From Streptomyces fodineus (GTDB taxonomy: Bacteria; Actinomycetota; Actinomycetes; Streptomycetales; Streptomycetaceae), in contig NZ_CP017248.1 of the NCBI RefSeq assembly GCF_001735805.1, positions 3,658,001 to 3,722,000 on the forward strand: a stretch of DNA of 64,000 bases. Direction: 5' to 3'. Numbering within the stretch: position 1 is the first letter of the stretch; every line of letters starts with the position of its first letter. The notes under the pieces were generated by a model that was not told where the DNA came from, ran no database searches, and saw nothing but the letters and a program-made list of their open reading frames with translations. The translations under genes and the position numbers were made by a program. Positions 42,402 through 50,510 of the stretch are shown in pieces.

Positions 42402-42446
42402 GTGAACCGCGAGCGACGGGTGAACGCTTTTGCACGCTCCGTGAAC
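42402..42446. promoter_or_regulatory. Three spaced GTGAAC direct repeats in a divergent promoter region
   Basis: GTGAAC occurs at 42402-42407, 42420-42425 and 42441-42446, spacings of 18 and 21 bases. The first and third are extended to GTGAACCGCG. They lie between divergent genes (hydrolase start 42348, acidic protein start 42581). Roughly two-turn spacing suggests binding of a regulator on one DNA face, or repeated -35-like elements. Confidence 0.35.
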
Positions 42447-42580
42447 CGCGTCCGGCGAACAAGGGCTACGAACGGGCGAGACGGCATGGCGTCCGGATCA
42501 GCAGTCTCCTAGGCTCGTACAAAGGGCACCCGCTTTAGCCCCTGCTGCTTCCAGGGACATTCGTAGGAAGGGAGCCCACC

Positions 42581-42805
42581 ATGGCCTATGACCCCACCGA
42601 GCCCGACACGGCCGAGGACCTGGAGACCGAGACCTCGGAGACGACCGACGTCGAGGCCCCCGAGGTGGACGCCGCCGAGCAGCACGCCGACGTCACGCCG
42701 GACCGTGACGACCCGCTGACGGACGTGGATCCGGCCAAGGCGAACGTGGCCGATCTGGTCGAACAGGCACGCGTCGTCTCGCTCGACGAGGACGACTATC
42801 GCTGA
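42581..42805 (+). CDS. Small acidic protein, unknown function
   Basis: A 74-residue, strongly acidic protein beginning MAYDPTEPDTAEDLETETSE. It is probably disordered except for a C-terminal helix (PAKANVADLVEQARVVSLDE). ATG 42581 has a clear AGGAAGGGAG ribosome binding site. There are no cysteines, signal or membrane segment. The gene stands alone between a divergent hydrolase and a downstream TetR gene. The composition suggests a protein-protein adaptor; no function can be assigned. Confidence 0.75.
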   Translation: MAYDPTEPDTAEDLETETSETTDVEAPEVDAAEQHADVTPDRDDPLTDVDPAKANVADLVEQARVVSLDEDDYR

Positions 42806-42984
42806 CCTCGACGTGCTCCGCGGCCACGCGCGACGGACTCCCGCGGCCCCGCAAGCAGCCGGCTGCGGCTTTCGCCGCCGTCCGGTACGTGAAATTCTGC
42901 GCTCGCACCGCGCACACCGCGGTTACCGAAAAGTACGATGGCCGCGCGGCTGACACCGCGATATGGACGACTTTGGGAGGCGGC

Positions 42985-43626
42985 GTGACAGCCATCGAGC
43001 AAACTGAGGCGGCACGCCCACGTGGCACCCGTCTGCCGCGCCGAGCCCGACGGAACCAGCTGCTGGGCGCCGCCCAGGAGGTTTTCGTCGCGCAGGGCTA
43101 TCACGCGGCGGCGATGGACGACATCGCCGAGCGCGCCGGCGTCAGCAAGCCGGTGCTCTACCAGCACTTTCCCGGCAAGCTCGACCTCTACCTCGCCCTG
43201 CTGGACCAGCACTGCGAGTCGCTGATCCAGGCCGTGCGCAGCGCGCTTGCGTCGACGACCGACAACAAGCAGCGCGTCCGGGCGACGATGGACGCCTATT
43301 TCGCGTACGTCGAGGACGACGGCGGCGCGTTCCGCCTGGTCTTCGAGTCGGACCTGACGAACGAGCCCGCGGTGCGCGAGCGCGTCGACAAGGTCACCAA
43401 CGACTGCGCCGAGGCGATCTGCGACGTCATCGCCGAGGACACCGGGCTGTCGCGCGCGGAGTCGATGCTGCTCGCCTCCGGCCTCGGCGGGCTCGCCCAG
43501 GTGGTGGCCCGTTCCTGGCTGCACAGCGACCGCAGCGTGCCGCGCGACCAGGCGGTGCAGCTGCTTACCTCGCTGGCCTGGCGGGGCATCGCCGGCTTCC
43601 CGCTGCACGGCAGCGAACACCACTGA
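42985..43626 (+). CDS. TetR/AcrR-family transcriptional regulator
   Basis: A 213-residue protein. The N-terminal helix-turn-helix region runs from RRNQLLGAAQEVFVAQGYH through DDIAERAGVSKPVLYQHFPG, the canonical TetR pattern (about 20-65). The C-terminal ligand-binding domain is helical, with FRLVFESDLTNEPAVRERVD and a VVARSWLHSD segment. GTG 42985 follows GGGAGG. Likely targets are its own promoter or neighbours; the DUF3107 gene follows after 134 bases. The ligand is unknown. Confidence 0.92.
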   Translation: MTAIEQTEAARPRGTRLPRRARRNQLLGAAQEVFVAQGYHAAAMDDIAERAGVSKPVLYQHFPGKLDLYLALLDQHCESLIQAVRSALASTTDNKQRVRATMDAYFAYVEDDGGAFRLVFESDLTNEPAVRERVDKVTNDCAEAICDVIAEDTGLSRAESMLLASGLGGLAQVVARSWLHSDRSVPRDQAVQLLTSLAWRGIAGFPLHGSEHH

Positions 43627-43760
43627 CGCGCAGGTGTTCCCACACGCTGTTCGCTGTCGGCGTTCCGGCCCGCAGCGTGTACGTCCCCTCACCGGACTAA
43701 TGTGTGCTGGGTACGGCGCGGAAGATCGCGCACATCACTGACCGTCGGAGGGACATAGTC

Positions 43761-43988
43761 GTGGAGGTCAAGATCGGCGTGCAGCACGCGCCCCGCGAGA
43801 TCGTTCTGGAGAGCGGTCAGAGCGTCGACGAGGTCGAGCGCGTGGTGTTCGAGGCCCTGGCCGGAAAGACGCAGCTCCTCAGCCTCGAGGACGAGAAGGG
43901 CCGCAAGGTCCTGGTGCCGACGGACCGCCTGGCGTACGTGGAGATCGGCGCGCCGACCGTGCGCAAGGTGGGATTCGGCGCGCTTTAG
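43761..43988 (+). CDS. DUF3107 family protein
   Basis: A 75-residue conserved actinobacterial protein. VEVKIGVQHAPREIVLESGQ opens the DUF3107 domain and LVPTDRLAYVEIG ends it, consistent with a small alpha/beta fold. GTG 43761 has GGAGGG at good spacing; the longer frame upstream has no family similarity. The family function is unknown. A strong terminator follows 14 bases after the stop codon. Confidence 0.92.
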   Translation: MEVKIGVQHAPREIVLESGQSVDEVERVVFEALAGKTQLLSLEDEKGRKVLVPTDRLAYVEIGAPTVRKVGFGAL

Positions 43989-44002
43989 GCCGACTCGTGC
44001 AA

Positions 44003-44035
44003 AAGGGCCCGGCGGCTACCGGCTGCCGGGCCCTT
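44003..44035 (+). terminator. Terminator after the DUF3107 gene
   Basis: A perfect 11-bp GC-rich stem (44003-44013 with 44025-44035) and 11-base loop begins 14 bases after the DUF3107 stop. An AAAA run precedes it and TT ends the right arm. Confidence 0.85.
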
Positions 44036-44158
44036 CCGCATGGTCCGGGCACACAGGTGGAGCACAACTCCTCCACAGCGGAGGATTGCACTCCGCAGCT
44101 CACGGGTATGACGGGCTACGACCGCCAAGGGCAGATCCGGCCGTGGGAGGACCCCGAC

Positions 44159-44428
44159 ATGATCCTGGAAGCACTCGGTTCCGCAGTGCTCGGTCTGATC
44201 CTCGCCTCGGCAGCGGCCTACCGCCTGTCCCACCGCCTGCCGGCGCGCCCACTGGTGCTGTCGACCGGCGTGGCCGGAGCCCTTCTCGGCGACTTCGTCA
44301 CCCACACCGCCCTCGGCCCCAGCGCCGCCTGGCTGAGCCTCCTGGGCGCCGCGATCATCTCGGCGGCGTCCCTGTCCCTGCTCCTGCGCCCGGCAGGCAG
44401 ACTGCGCCGACGATCATTGACTGCGTAG
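44159..44428 (+). CDS. Small integral membrane protein
   Basis: An 89-residue protein with three predicted membrane helices: MILEALGSAVLGLILASAAA, LVLSTGVAGALLGDFVTHTA and LSLLGAAIISAASLSLLL. A short basic tail (GRLRRRSLTA) follows. ATG 44159 is preceded by GGGAGG; the open frame upstream includes terminator sequence and is not coding. There are no catalytic motifs. It converges on the ferritin-like gene. Confidence 0.75.
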   Translation: MILEALGSAVLGLILASAAAYRLSHRLPARPLVLSTGVAGALLGDFVTHTALGPSAAWLSLLGAAIISAASLSLLLRPAGRLRRRSLTA

Positions 44429-44538
44429 CCGTCAATGGGCGGGGTGTGTTCGACATGCGGCTCCGCCGCGGGGCGCGGGCGACCACACCGCACCCGCAGC
44501 CGCGCGAGTCCCCGCCCCCCCACGAAGCGCGCCGGCTC

Positions 44539-45276
44539 TCAGGCCGCGAGGCCCAGCGCGGCCATCCGCTTGGTGTGCGCCTCGGTGATCCGCGAGAACA
44601 TCCTCCCGACCTCGGCGAGATCGAACCCGGCGGCCACCCCGCCCACGAGCATCGTGGACAGCGCGTCCCGGTCGGCGACCACCCGCTGGGACTGCGACAG
44701 CGCCTCGCCCATCAGCCGCCGCGCCCACAGTGCCAGCCGGCCGCCCACGCGCGGGTCGGCGTCGATGGCGGCCCGCACCTTCTCCACCGCGAACTCGGCA
44801 TGCCCGGTGTCGTCGAGAACGGCGAGAACCAGTTCACGCGTGTCGGAGTCGAGACGCGCCGCGACCTCCCGGTAGAAGTCGCTCGCGATCGAGTCGCCGA
44901 CGTACGCCTTGACCAGGCCCTCCAGCCAGTCCGAGGGCGCGGTCTGCTTGTGGAAGCCGTCCAGGGCCGCGACGAACGGGTCCATGGCCGCCGTCGGCTC
45001 CTCGCCGATCTCGGTCAGCCGGTTCCGCAGCCGCTCGAAGTGGTGGAACTCGGCCGAGGCCATCTTCGCCAGCTCCGCCTTGTCCGCGAGGGTCGGCGCC
45101 AGCTTCGCGTCCTCCGCGAGCCGCTCGAACGCCGCCAGCTCCCCGTACGCGAGCGCGCCGAGCAGATCCACGACGGCGGCGCGGTACTGCGGGTCGGCGG
45201 AGGCCTGCGCCCAGTCCTGGGCGGCGACGCCCGTGGGCGCTGCGGAGTCGTTCTCAGGCTTGTCAGAGCTAGTCAT
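44539..45276 (-). CDS. Ferritin-like fold protein (tRNA-hydroxylase/rubrerythrin-type)
   Basis: A 245-residue, mostly helical protein. Carboxylate ligands of a ferritin-like four-helix bundle are visible in AYGELAAFERLAEDA and SAEFHHFERLRNRL (ExxH), and again in GDSIASDFYREVAA and DDTGHAEFAVEKV. A di-iron site is therefore likely. The overall pattern recalls MiaE-type tRNA hydroxylases and a conserved actinobacterial family. I find no ribosome binding site before ATG 45276. A TATTGT hexamer seven bases upstream could be a -10 of a leaderless message. Confidence 0.8.
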   Translation of the reverse strand: MTSSDKPENDSAAPTGVAAQDWAQASADPQYRAAVVDLLGALAYGELAAFERLAEDAKLAPTLADKAELAKMASAEFHHFERLRNRLTEIGEEPTAAMDPFVAALDGFHKQTAPSDWLEGLVKAYVGDSIASDFYREVAARLDSDTRELVLAVLDDTGHAEFAVEKVRAAIDADPRVGGRLALWARRLMGEALSQSQRVVADRDALSTMLVGGVAAGFDLAEVGRMFSRITEAHTKRMAALGLAA

Positions 45277-45682
45277 GAGCCGCACAATAGCCCGCTTGCC
45301 ACCCCTCGGAAGCCCCTGGTCAACCACTGTGACGACCATGACGTGACGAATTCGGCCATCGCATGTGCGCTAATCCGGGGTATGGTGGTAATGCGCCTGC
45401 CTGAGTGCGCCGACGGTGTTCGACGTCTTGCGACAGGCCGCACGCATGAGGATGCCCGGTCGGTGGCCCGATCGGCTCCGACCCGACAGCCCTCCCTGGC
45501 CGTATGTCACACAGTGCGTACGACGACCGGAGGGACCCCTCAGCGGTACGAGCGCTAGAGCGTCGGCAGAGGTCCCGTGTCTTACGGCTTGCCCGAGTGG
45601 TTCGCCCGTACGGCAGCCGACGTCCCCGGCACGGTCGCACACGACCCCCGCGCTCGCCTCGCGCCGCACACACAGAAGAGGC
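45277..45682. other. Divergent region and long 5' UTR of the DEAD-box helicase
   Basis: The gap of 406 bases lies between the ferritin-like gene (leftward) and the RNA helicase (rightward). The helicase frame remains open through most of it, but the family N-terminus begins at 45683. The right half can fold: GGGACC (45532-45537) pairs with GGTCCC (45571-45576) around an inner AGCGCT/AGAGCG stem. RNA helicases are often controlled through long structured leaders, so a regulatory UTR is plausible. No other gene was found. Confidence 0.4.
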
Positions 45683-48184
45683 ATGACCCTGACTACGACG
45701 TTTCGAGAACTCGGAATCCTTCCCGAGACCGCCGAGGCCCTGGAGGCCGTCGGCATCATCACTCCCTTCCCCATCCAGGAGATGACGCTCCCCGTCGCCC
45801 TTTCCGGCACGGACGTCATCGGCCAGGCCAAGACCGGCACCGGCAAGACGCTGGGCTTCGGTCTTCCGCTCCTCGAGCGCGTCACCGTCCCCGCCGACGT
45901 CGAGGCCGGACGCGCCGCCCCCGAGGCCCTCACCGACGCCCCGCAGGCGCTTGTCGTCGTCCCCACGCGCGAGCTGTGCACCCAGGTCACCAACGACCTG
46001 CTGACAGCCGGCAAGGTCCGTAACGTGCGGGTGACCGCGATCTACGGCGGCCGGGCCTACGAGCCCCAGGTGGAGGCCCTGAAGAAGGGCGTCGACGTGG
46101 TCGTCGGCACCCCGGGCCGGCTGCTCGACCTCGCGGGCCAGAAGAAGCTGAACCTGAAGCACGTCAAGTGCCTGGTCCTCGACGAGGCCGACGAAATGCT
46201 CGACCTGGGCTTCCTGCCCGACGTCGAGAAGATCATCGACATGCTGCCGGTCAAGCGCCAGACCATGCTGTTCTCGGCGACCATGCCGGGCGCGGTCATC
46301 GGCCTCGCGCGCCGCTACATGTCCCGGCCCACGCACATCCGCGCCACCGCGCCGGACGACGAGGGCGCGACGGTCGCGAACATCAAGCAGTTCGTCTACC
46401 GCGCGCACAACATGGACAAGCCGGAGATGGTCGCCCGCATCCTGCAGGCCGACGGCCGCGGACTGGCGATGATCTTCTGCCGTACGAAGCGTACGGCCGC
46501 CGACATCGCCGAGCAGCTGCAGCGCCGCGGCTTCGCCTCCGGCGCGGTCCACGGCGACCTCGGCCAGGGCGCCCGCGAGCAGGCGCTGCGCGCCTTCCGC
46601 AACGGCAAGGTGGACGTCCTGGTCTGCACCGACGTCGCCGCGCGCGGCATCGACGTCGAGGGCGTGACCCACGTCATCAACTACCAGTCCCCCGAGGACG
46701 AGAAGACGTACCTGCACCGGGTCGGCCGTACGGGCCGCGCGGGCGCCAAGGGTACGGCGATCACGTTCGTCGACTGGGACGACATCCCGCGCTGGCAGCT
46801 GATCAACAAGGCGCTGGAGCTGGACTTCAACGACCCGGTGGAGACGTACTCCTCGTCCCCGCACCTGTTCTCCGACCTCGGCATCCCCGAGGGCACCAAG
46901 GGCACCCTGCCGCGCTCGGAGCGGACCCGTGCCGGTCTGGACGCGGAGGAGCTGGAGGACCTCGGCGAGACCGGTGGGCGTGGCGCTCGCGGCCGTGGCC
47001 GTGGTGGCCGCCCCGAGTCCGCCCCCGCCGAGCGCGAGCGTACGGACCGTACCCCGCGCCGTCGCCGCCGTACCCGCGGCGGAGCGGCGCTCGACGCCGC
47101 TGCGACCCCCGCGGTGCCGGCCACCGAGTCCGGCACCGCGGAGGCCACCGGCGCGGAGGAGCCCAGGGCTGCCCGCGCCCTGCGCCGCCGTCGCCGTACG
47201 CGTGGCGGGGTGCCGGCGCAGCCGGTGACGGCCACCGAGGCCGCCGTCGAGGCCGTGGACACGGCGGAGGGCCCGGCCCAGCCGGAGACGCCGGAGGAGC
47301 CGCGCCGCCGCACCCGCAAGTCGGCCGAGCCCACCGCCGAGGCGACCGTGGAAACGGCCGAGGGCGCGGAGGCCAAGCCGCGCCGCACCCGGAAGACGGC
47401 CGCCGCCACCGCCGAGGCGACCGTGGAAACGGCCGAGGGCGCGGAGGCCAAGCCGCGCCGCACCCGGAAGACGGCCGCCGCCACGCCGGACGCGGTCGAG
47501 GCCCCGGAAGCCGAGGCCAAGCCCCGCCGCACCCGCAAGACGGCCGCCGCCGCACCGGAGACGACCGACGCCCCCGAGCCCGAGGCCAAGCCCCGCCGCA
47601 CGCGCAAGACGGCTGCCGCGACCGCCGAGGCCGCCATAGACACGGCCGAAGGCACGGAAGCGAAGCCGCGCCGCACCCGGAAGACGGCCGCCGCCACGCC
47701 GGACGCGGTCGAGGCCCCGGAAGCCGAGGCCAAGCCCCGCCGCACCCGCAAGACGGCCGCCGCGGCAGTCGAAACCGCCGAGGGCACGGAGGCCAAGCCG
47801 CGCCGCACCCGGAAGACGGCCGCCGCCGCACCGGAGACGACCGACGCCCCCGAGCCCGAGGCCAAGCCCCGCCGCACCCGCAAGACGGCCGCCGCGGCAG
47901 TCGAAACCGCCGAGGGCACGGAGGCCAAGCCGCGCCGCACGCGGAAGACGGCTGCCGCCGCACCGGAGACGACCGACGCCCCCGAGGCCGAGGCCAAGCC
48001 CCGCCGCACGCGCAAGAAGGCCGTCGCCGAGGTGGACGGCGAGGCCGTGCCGAAGGTTCGGCGGACCCGGAAGGCGGTCGCCGAAGCGGCGGAGATTCCG
48101 GCGCAGGCCACCGAGGAGCCGGAGGCCAAGCCGCGCCGCCGTACCCGTAAGGCCGTGGCGGCCGTCGAGGCCGCCGAAGGCTGA
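45683..48184 (+). CDS. DEAD-box ATP-dependent RNA helicase with repetitive basic tail
   Basis: An 833-residue protein. The helicase core (about 1-410) has the Q motif FPIQE, motif I AKTGTGKT, Ia PTRELCTQV, Ib GTPGRLLDL, II VLDEADEML, III FSATMP, V CTDVAARGID and VI HRVGRTGRAG; all are intact. From about residue 440 the tail is low-complexity, with some thirteen arginine-rich blocks (ten exactly AKPRRTRK) alternating with acidic Ala/Glu segments. Such tails bind RNA non-specifically and may promote phase separation. It is a cold-shock or ribosome-assembly-type helicase by family. ATG 45683 has GAAGAGG upstream. Confidence 0.93.
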   Translation: MTLTTTFRELGILPETAEALEAVGIITPFPIQEMTLPVALSGTDVIGQAKTGTGKTLGFGLPLLERVTVPADVEAGRAAPEALTDAPQALVVVPTRELCTQVTNDLLTAGKVRNVRVTAIYGGRAYEPQVEALKKGVDVVVGTPGRLLDLAGQKKLNLKHVKCLVLDEADEMLDLGFLPDVEKIIDMLPVKRQTMLFSATMPGAVIGLARRYMSRPTHIRATAPDDEGATVANIKQFVYRAHNMDKPEMVARILQADGRGLAMIFCRTKRTAADIAEQLQRRGFASGAVHGDLGQGAREQALRAFRNGKVDVLVCTDVAARGIDVEGVTHVINYQSPEDEKTYLHRVGRTGRAGAKGTAITFVDWDDIPRWQLINKALELDFNDPVETYSSSPHLFSDLGIPEGTKGTLPRSERTRAGLDAEELEDLGETGGRGARGRGRGGRPESAPAERERTDRTPRRRRRTRGGAALDAAATPAVPATESGTAEATGAEEPRAARALRRRRRTRGGVPAQPVTATEAAVEAVDTAEGPAQPETPEEPRRRTRKSAEPTAEATVETAEGAEAKPRRTRKTAAATAEATVETAEGAEAKPRRTRKTAAATPDAVEAPEAEAKPRRTRKTAAAAPETTDAPEPEAKPRRTRKTAAATAEAAIDTAEGTEAKPRRTRKTAAATPDAVEAPEAEAKPRRTRKTAAAAVETAEGTEAKPRRTRKTAAAAPETTDAPEPEAKPRRTRKTAAAAVETAEGTEAKPRRTRKTAAAAPETTDAPEAEAKPRRTRKKAVAEVDGEAVPKVRRTRKAVAEAAEIPAQATEEPEAKPRRRTRKAVAAVEAAEG
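47300..48180 (+). repeat. Tandem coding repeats in the RNA helicase tail
   Basis: DNA encoding KPRRTRKTAAA followed by an 8-17-residue acidic spacer recurs about 13 times. Spacers come in a few recurring types (ETAEGTE, PDAVEAPEAE, PETTDAPEPE), and some copies are nearly base-identical, showing recent expansion or gene conversion. Length variation between strains is expected. Confidence 0.85.
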
Positions 48185-48201
48185 TCCGGCACCGTCCGGC
48201 C

Positions 48202-48237
48202 GACGGCCCCGGTCCACCGATGTGGACCGGGGCCGTC
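48202..48237 (+). terminator. Terminator after the DEAD-box helicase
   Basis: A perfect 16-bp stem (48202-48217 with 48222-48237) with a CGAT loop, 18 bases after the helicase stop, followed by GCGTTTCC. It separates the helicase from the hydrolase gene at 48312. Confidence 0.88.
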
Positions 48238-48311
48238 GCGTTTCCGCCTCCGTATCCGTACTGCCTCGCCCCGTACCCGTACCGCCCTCCCCCGCCCGAT
48301 AACCTCTCCCC

Positions 48312-49193
48312 ATGAGCAGGCCCGCCACCTTCGTCCCGCCGCCCGGTGCCCGTGCGTACTCCCTGGGCACCGCGCGCGGTGAGTTCGCCGTCGTCGACGC
48401 TCCCGTGGCCGACGGGGTCGAGCCGCGCGGGACCGCGCTGTTGCTGCCGGGGTTCACCGGGAGCAAGGAGGACTTCAATCCGCTGCATGTGCCGCTCGCG
48501 CAGCGCGGCTACCGGACCGTGGCCGTGGACGGGCGCGGGCAGTACGAGTCGGACGGGCCCGAGACCGACGAATCCCCTTATGCGCAGCGGGAGTTGGCAC
48601 TGGACGTGCTGGCACAGGCCGAGGCGCTCGGTGAGCCGGTGCATCTGCTCGGGCACTCCTTCGGCGGGCAGGTCGCGCGCGCGGCCGTGCTGCTCGACCA
48701 CGCGCCCTTCCGGTCGCTCACCCTCATGGCCTCCGGCCCCGCGCAGATCTCGGAACCCCAGCAGCAGCGCGTGAAGCTGCTGCGGGACGCCCTCGCGGTG
48801 ATGACCATGGGCCAGGTGTGGGACGCGATGCGGGCGATGGAGACGCCCGAGGAGACCGAGACGGCAGCACTCGACGGCGGCCTCGACGACCGCGACGACC
48901 TGCAGCGCCGATGGCTGGGCACCAAGCCCGCCCAACTCCTCGCCGCCGGGCGCCAGTTGTGCACGGAACCGGACCGGGTCATGGAACTTGCCGCGCTGCC
49001 GCTGCCGTTCCACGTCCTGTCCGGCGCACGGGACGACACCTGGCCGCTGCCCCTGCTGGACGACATGGCGGTGCGGCTCGACGCACGGCGGACGGTGATC
49101 GAGAACGCCGAGCACTCCCCCAACACCGACCAGCCCCTCGCCACGGCCCGCGCGGTCGCCGGCTTCTGGGACACCGCGGCCCAGCGGGGTTAG
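48312..49193 (+). CDS. Alpha/beta-fold hydrolase
   Basis: A 293-residue soluble protein. It has LLPGFTGSKEDFNPL around the oxyanion region (about 46-60), VDGRGQYES, nucleophile elbow GHSFGGQV (serine near 116), SGARDDTWPLPLL for the acid residue and ENAEHSPNTDQP for histidine. The complete triad indicates an active hydrolase or esterase of unknown substrate. ATG 48312 is 74 bases after the terminator. Its stop codon overlaps the stop of the convergent NYN gene by four bases. Confidence 0.88.
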   Translation: MSRPATFVPPPGARAYSLGTARGEFAVVDAPVADGVEPRGTALLLPGFTGSKEDFNPLHVPLAQRGYRTVAVDGRGQYESDGPETDESPYAQRELALDVLAQAEALGEPVHLLGHSFGGQVARAAVLLDHAPFRSLTLMASGPAQISEPQQQRVKLLRDALAVMTMGQVWDAMRAMETPEETETAALDGGLDDRDDLQRRWLGTKPAQLLAAGRQLCTEPDRVMELAALPLPFHVLSGARDDTWPLPLLDDMAVRLDARRTVIENAEHSPNTDQPLATARAVAGFWDTAAQRG

Positions 49194-50086
49194 TACTGCG
49201 CCTGCAGATGGTCCCAGAAGCCGTCCCTGAGGGCGCGGCGCAGGTCCGCCTGACCGCGCAGGGAGTACTGCAGCAGGCCCTCGGCCTCGACCAGCAGGTC
49301 CTGGTCGACGGAGCCGGGCAGGTAGGGATGGCCGGGGAGCAGCTCGACCAGGGCCTCGCGACCCCGGGAGGCCAGCCACTTCGCGGCGATCTGGGCGCCG
49401 ACGAAGCGGACGTCCTCGCGGGCGGGGCGGGCCGTGGTGGCGGGGTCGTAGGCGGCGGCCGTGCGCCGGGAGACGTACGGCTTGAAGAACTGGAGGTCGA
49501 GGGTGCGCTGGCTGTCGACCTCCCAGAGCAGTGGCTCGGCCTGGTTACGGCCCTCGGGGGCCTCGATGCCCCACAGGTGGACCCGGGCGCCGTACCCCTG
49601 CGCCGCCTCGACCGCCGAGACCAGGTCCTCGTCGCCGCCGAGGAGGGCCGCGTCGCTGATTGCGCGGTGCCGGGCCAGTGACTCCAGGTCCGAGCGGATC
49701 AGGGAATCCACGCCTTTTTGCTGGTTGTTGGCGTTGAGGTTGCCCAGGCGCACCTTGACGTCGGGGAGTTCGGCGATGGTCTGCTGCTCGGCGGTGTGGA
49801 TGCGGCGGCGGGCGCCGTCGTACCAGTAGACGCGCAGCAGGCGGCTGTCCGCGAAGACCGAGCGGGCCCGGTCGATGAGGGCCTCGATCAGGCCCTCGGC
49901 GTCCAGGTCGAAGGCGCGGCGGTCCTCGGTCCCGGCGACCAGCCGGCCCGCCGCCGCGTACAGATATCCCGCGTCGACGAAGATCGCATGGGTGGAGGGC
50001 GTCTTCGCCACCTCGGCGAGCATGCGTTCCAGCAGCTCGTTCGTGCGGTCGATGCGGGCGCCCAGGGCCGCCAGGTCGTCGTTCAT
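49190..50086 (-). CDS. NYN (PIN-like) domain protein, putative RNase
   Basis: The 298-residue protein starts with a short coiled segment (MNDDLAALGARIDRTNELLE), then an NYN domain. Acidic residues expected at the metal site are visible in AIFVDAGYLYAA (about 35-46), KGVDSLIRSDL and ALLGGDEDLVSAVEAA. The C-terminal 110 residues are helical and unique to this family. NYN/PIN proteins are typically ribonucleases. ATG 50086 follows AGAGG. It is divergent from the 50-residue protein gene across a palindrome-rich promoter region. Confidence 0.85.
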   Translation of the reverse strand: MNDDLAALGARIDRTNELLERMLAEVAKTPSTHAIFVDAGYLYAAAGRLVAGTEDRRAFDLDAEGLIEALIDRARSVFADSRLLRVYWYDGARRRIHTAEQQTIAELPDVKVRLGNLNANNQQKGVDSLIRSDLESLARHRAISDAALLGGDEDLVSAVEAAQGYGARVHLWGIEAPEGRNQAEPLLWEVDSQRTLDLQFFKPYVSRRTAAAYDPATTARPAREDVRFVGAQIAAKWLASRGREALVELLPGHPYLPGSVDQDLLVEAEGLLQYSLRGQADLRRALRDGFWDHLQAQY

Positions 50087-50152
50087 TGCCTCTATTGTCC
50101 CGGTGGTCACGCTGCGGACACAACCGGTCCCGATCGGTTCCACGCTCCCCAC

Positions 50153-50216
50153 TTACCGGTCGGTAATTAGACGTTCGAAAAATTTCTTTAGCGTAGGGAA
50201 TGTTTGTAACAAACAT
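50153..50216. promoter_or_regulatory. Two inverted repeats in a divergent promoter region
   Basis: TTACCG-GT-CGGTAA (50153-50166) resembles a TetR-type operator. ATGTTTGT-A-ACAAACAT (50200-50216) is a perfect 17-base palindrome. They lie between the NYN gene and the 50-residue gene, in the most AT-rich stretch of this neighbourhood (AATTTCTTTAG at 50181). Joint control of both genes is plausible; no partner regulator can be named. Confidence 0.5.
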
Positions 50217-50302
50217 CGCGTTGACTACGTACGACGGCGGATGCACCGACCGTCACCACAGTAGTTCTCCGCAGGAGGATGACCAGACGAAGGGAGAAGC
50301 CC

Positions 50303-50455
50303 ATGCGCTTCGAAATCATGCGACTCGACGAGGTCGACGGCACCACCGTGGACAGCACCGTCGTGGACGCCGCCTCCGTCAACCGGATCGTTCAGCAGGC
50401 CGCCGCCATCGGACAGCGCCTGTGGATCCGCCCGGCCGAGACCCAGGCCTCGTAA
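50303..50455 (+). CDS. Conserved small protein, 50 residues
   Basis: This is a short gene that size cut-offs miss. ATG 50303 follows AAGGGAGAAG, and the frame runs 50 codons to TAA 50453-50455. The protein (MRFEIMRLDEVDGTTVDSTV, then SVNRIVQQAAAIGQRLWIR) looks like a compact beta-alpha-beta unit, not random translation, and I recognise the type as a widespread streptomycete small protein. There is no domain name. It is divergent from the NYN gene, with palindromes between. The unusual TAA stop is worth noting in this GC-rich genome. Confidence 0.75.
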   Translation: MRFEIMRLDEVDGTTVDSTVVDAASVNRIVQQAAAIGQRLWIRPAETQAS

Positions 50456-50510
50456 CGCTCACGCGTGCAGCGCCACTCAAGCTTTCCGGGGGAGCCGAGC
50501 CGACGAGGGC

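Noticed and set aside
43997..44158. N-terminal extension of the small membrane protein
   Set aside because: It runs through the DUF3107 terminator hairpin; the GGGAGG-preceded ATG at 44159 gives the hydrophobic start.
45416..45682. Longer DEAD-box helicase start at 45416
   Set aside because: The additional 89 residues are basic low complexity without family similarity and lack a ribosome binding site; the family core begins MTLTTTFRELGI at 45683.
47300..48180. A CRISPR-like array, because of regularly spaced DNA repeats
   Set aside because: Repeats are in frame within a protein tail, spacers are themselves repetitive and coding, and no cas genes are present.
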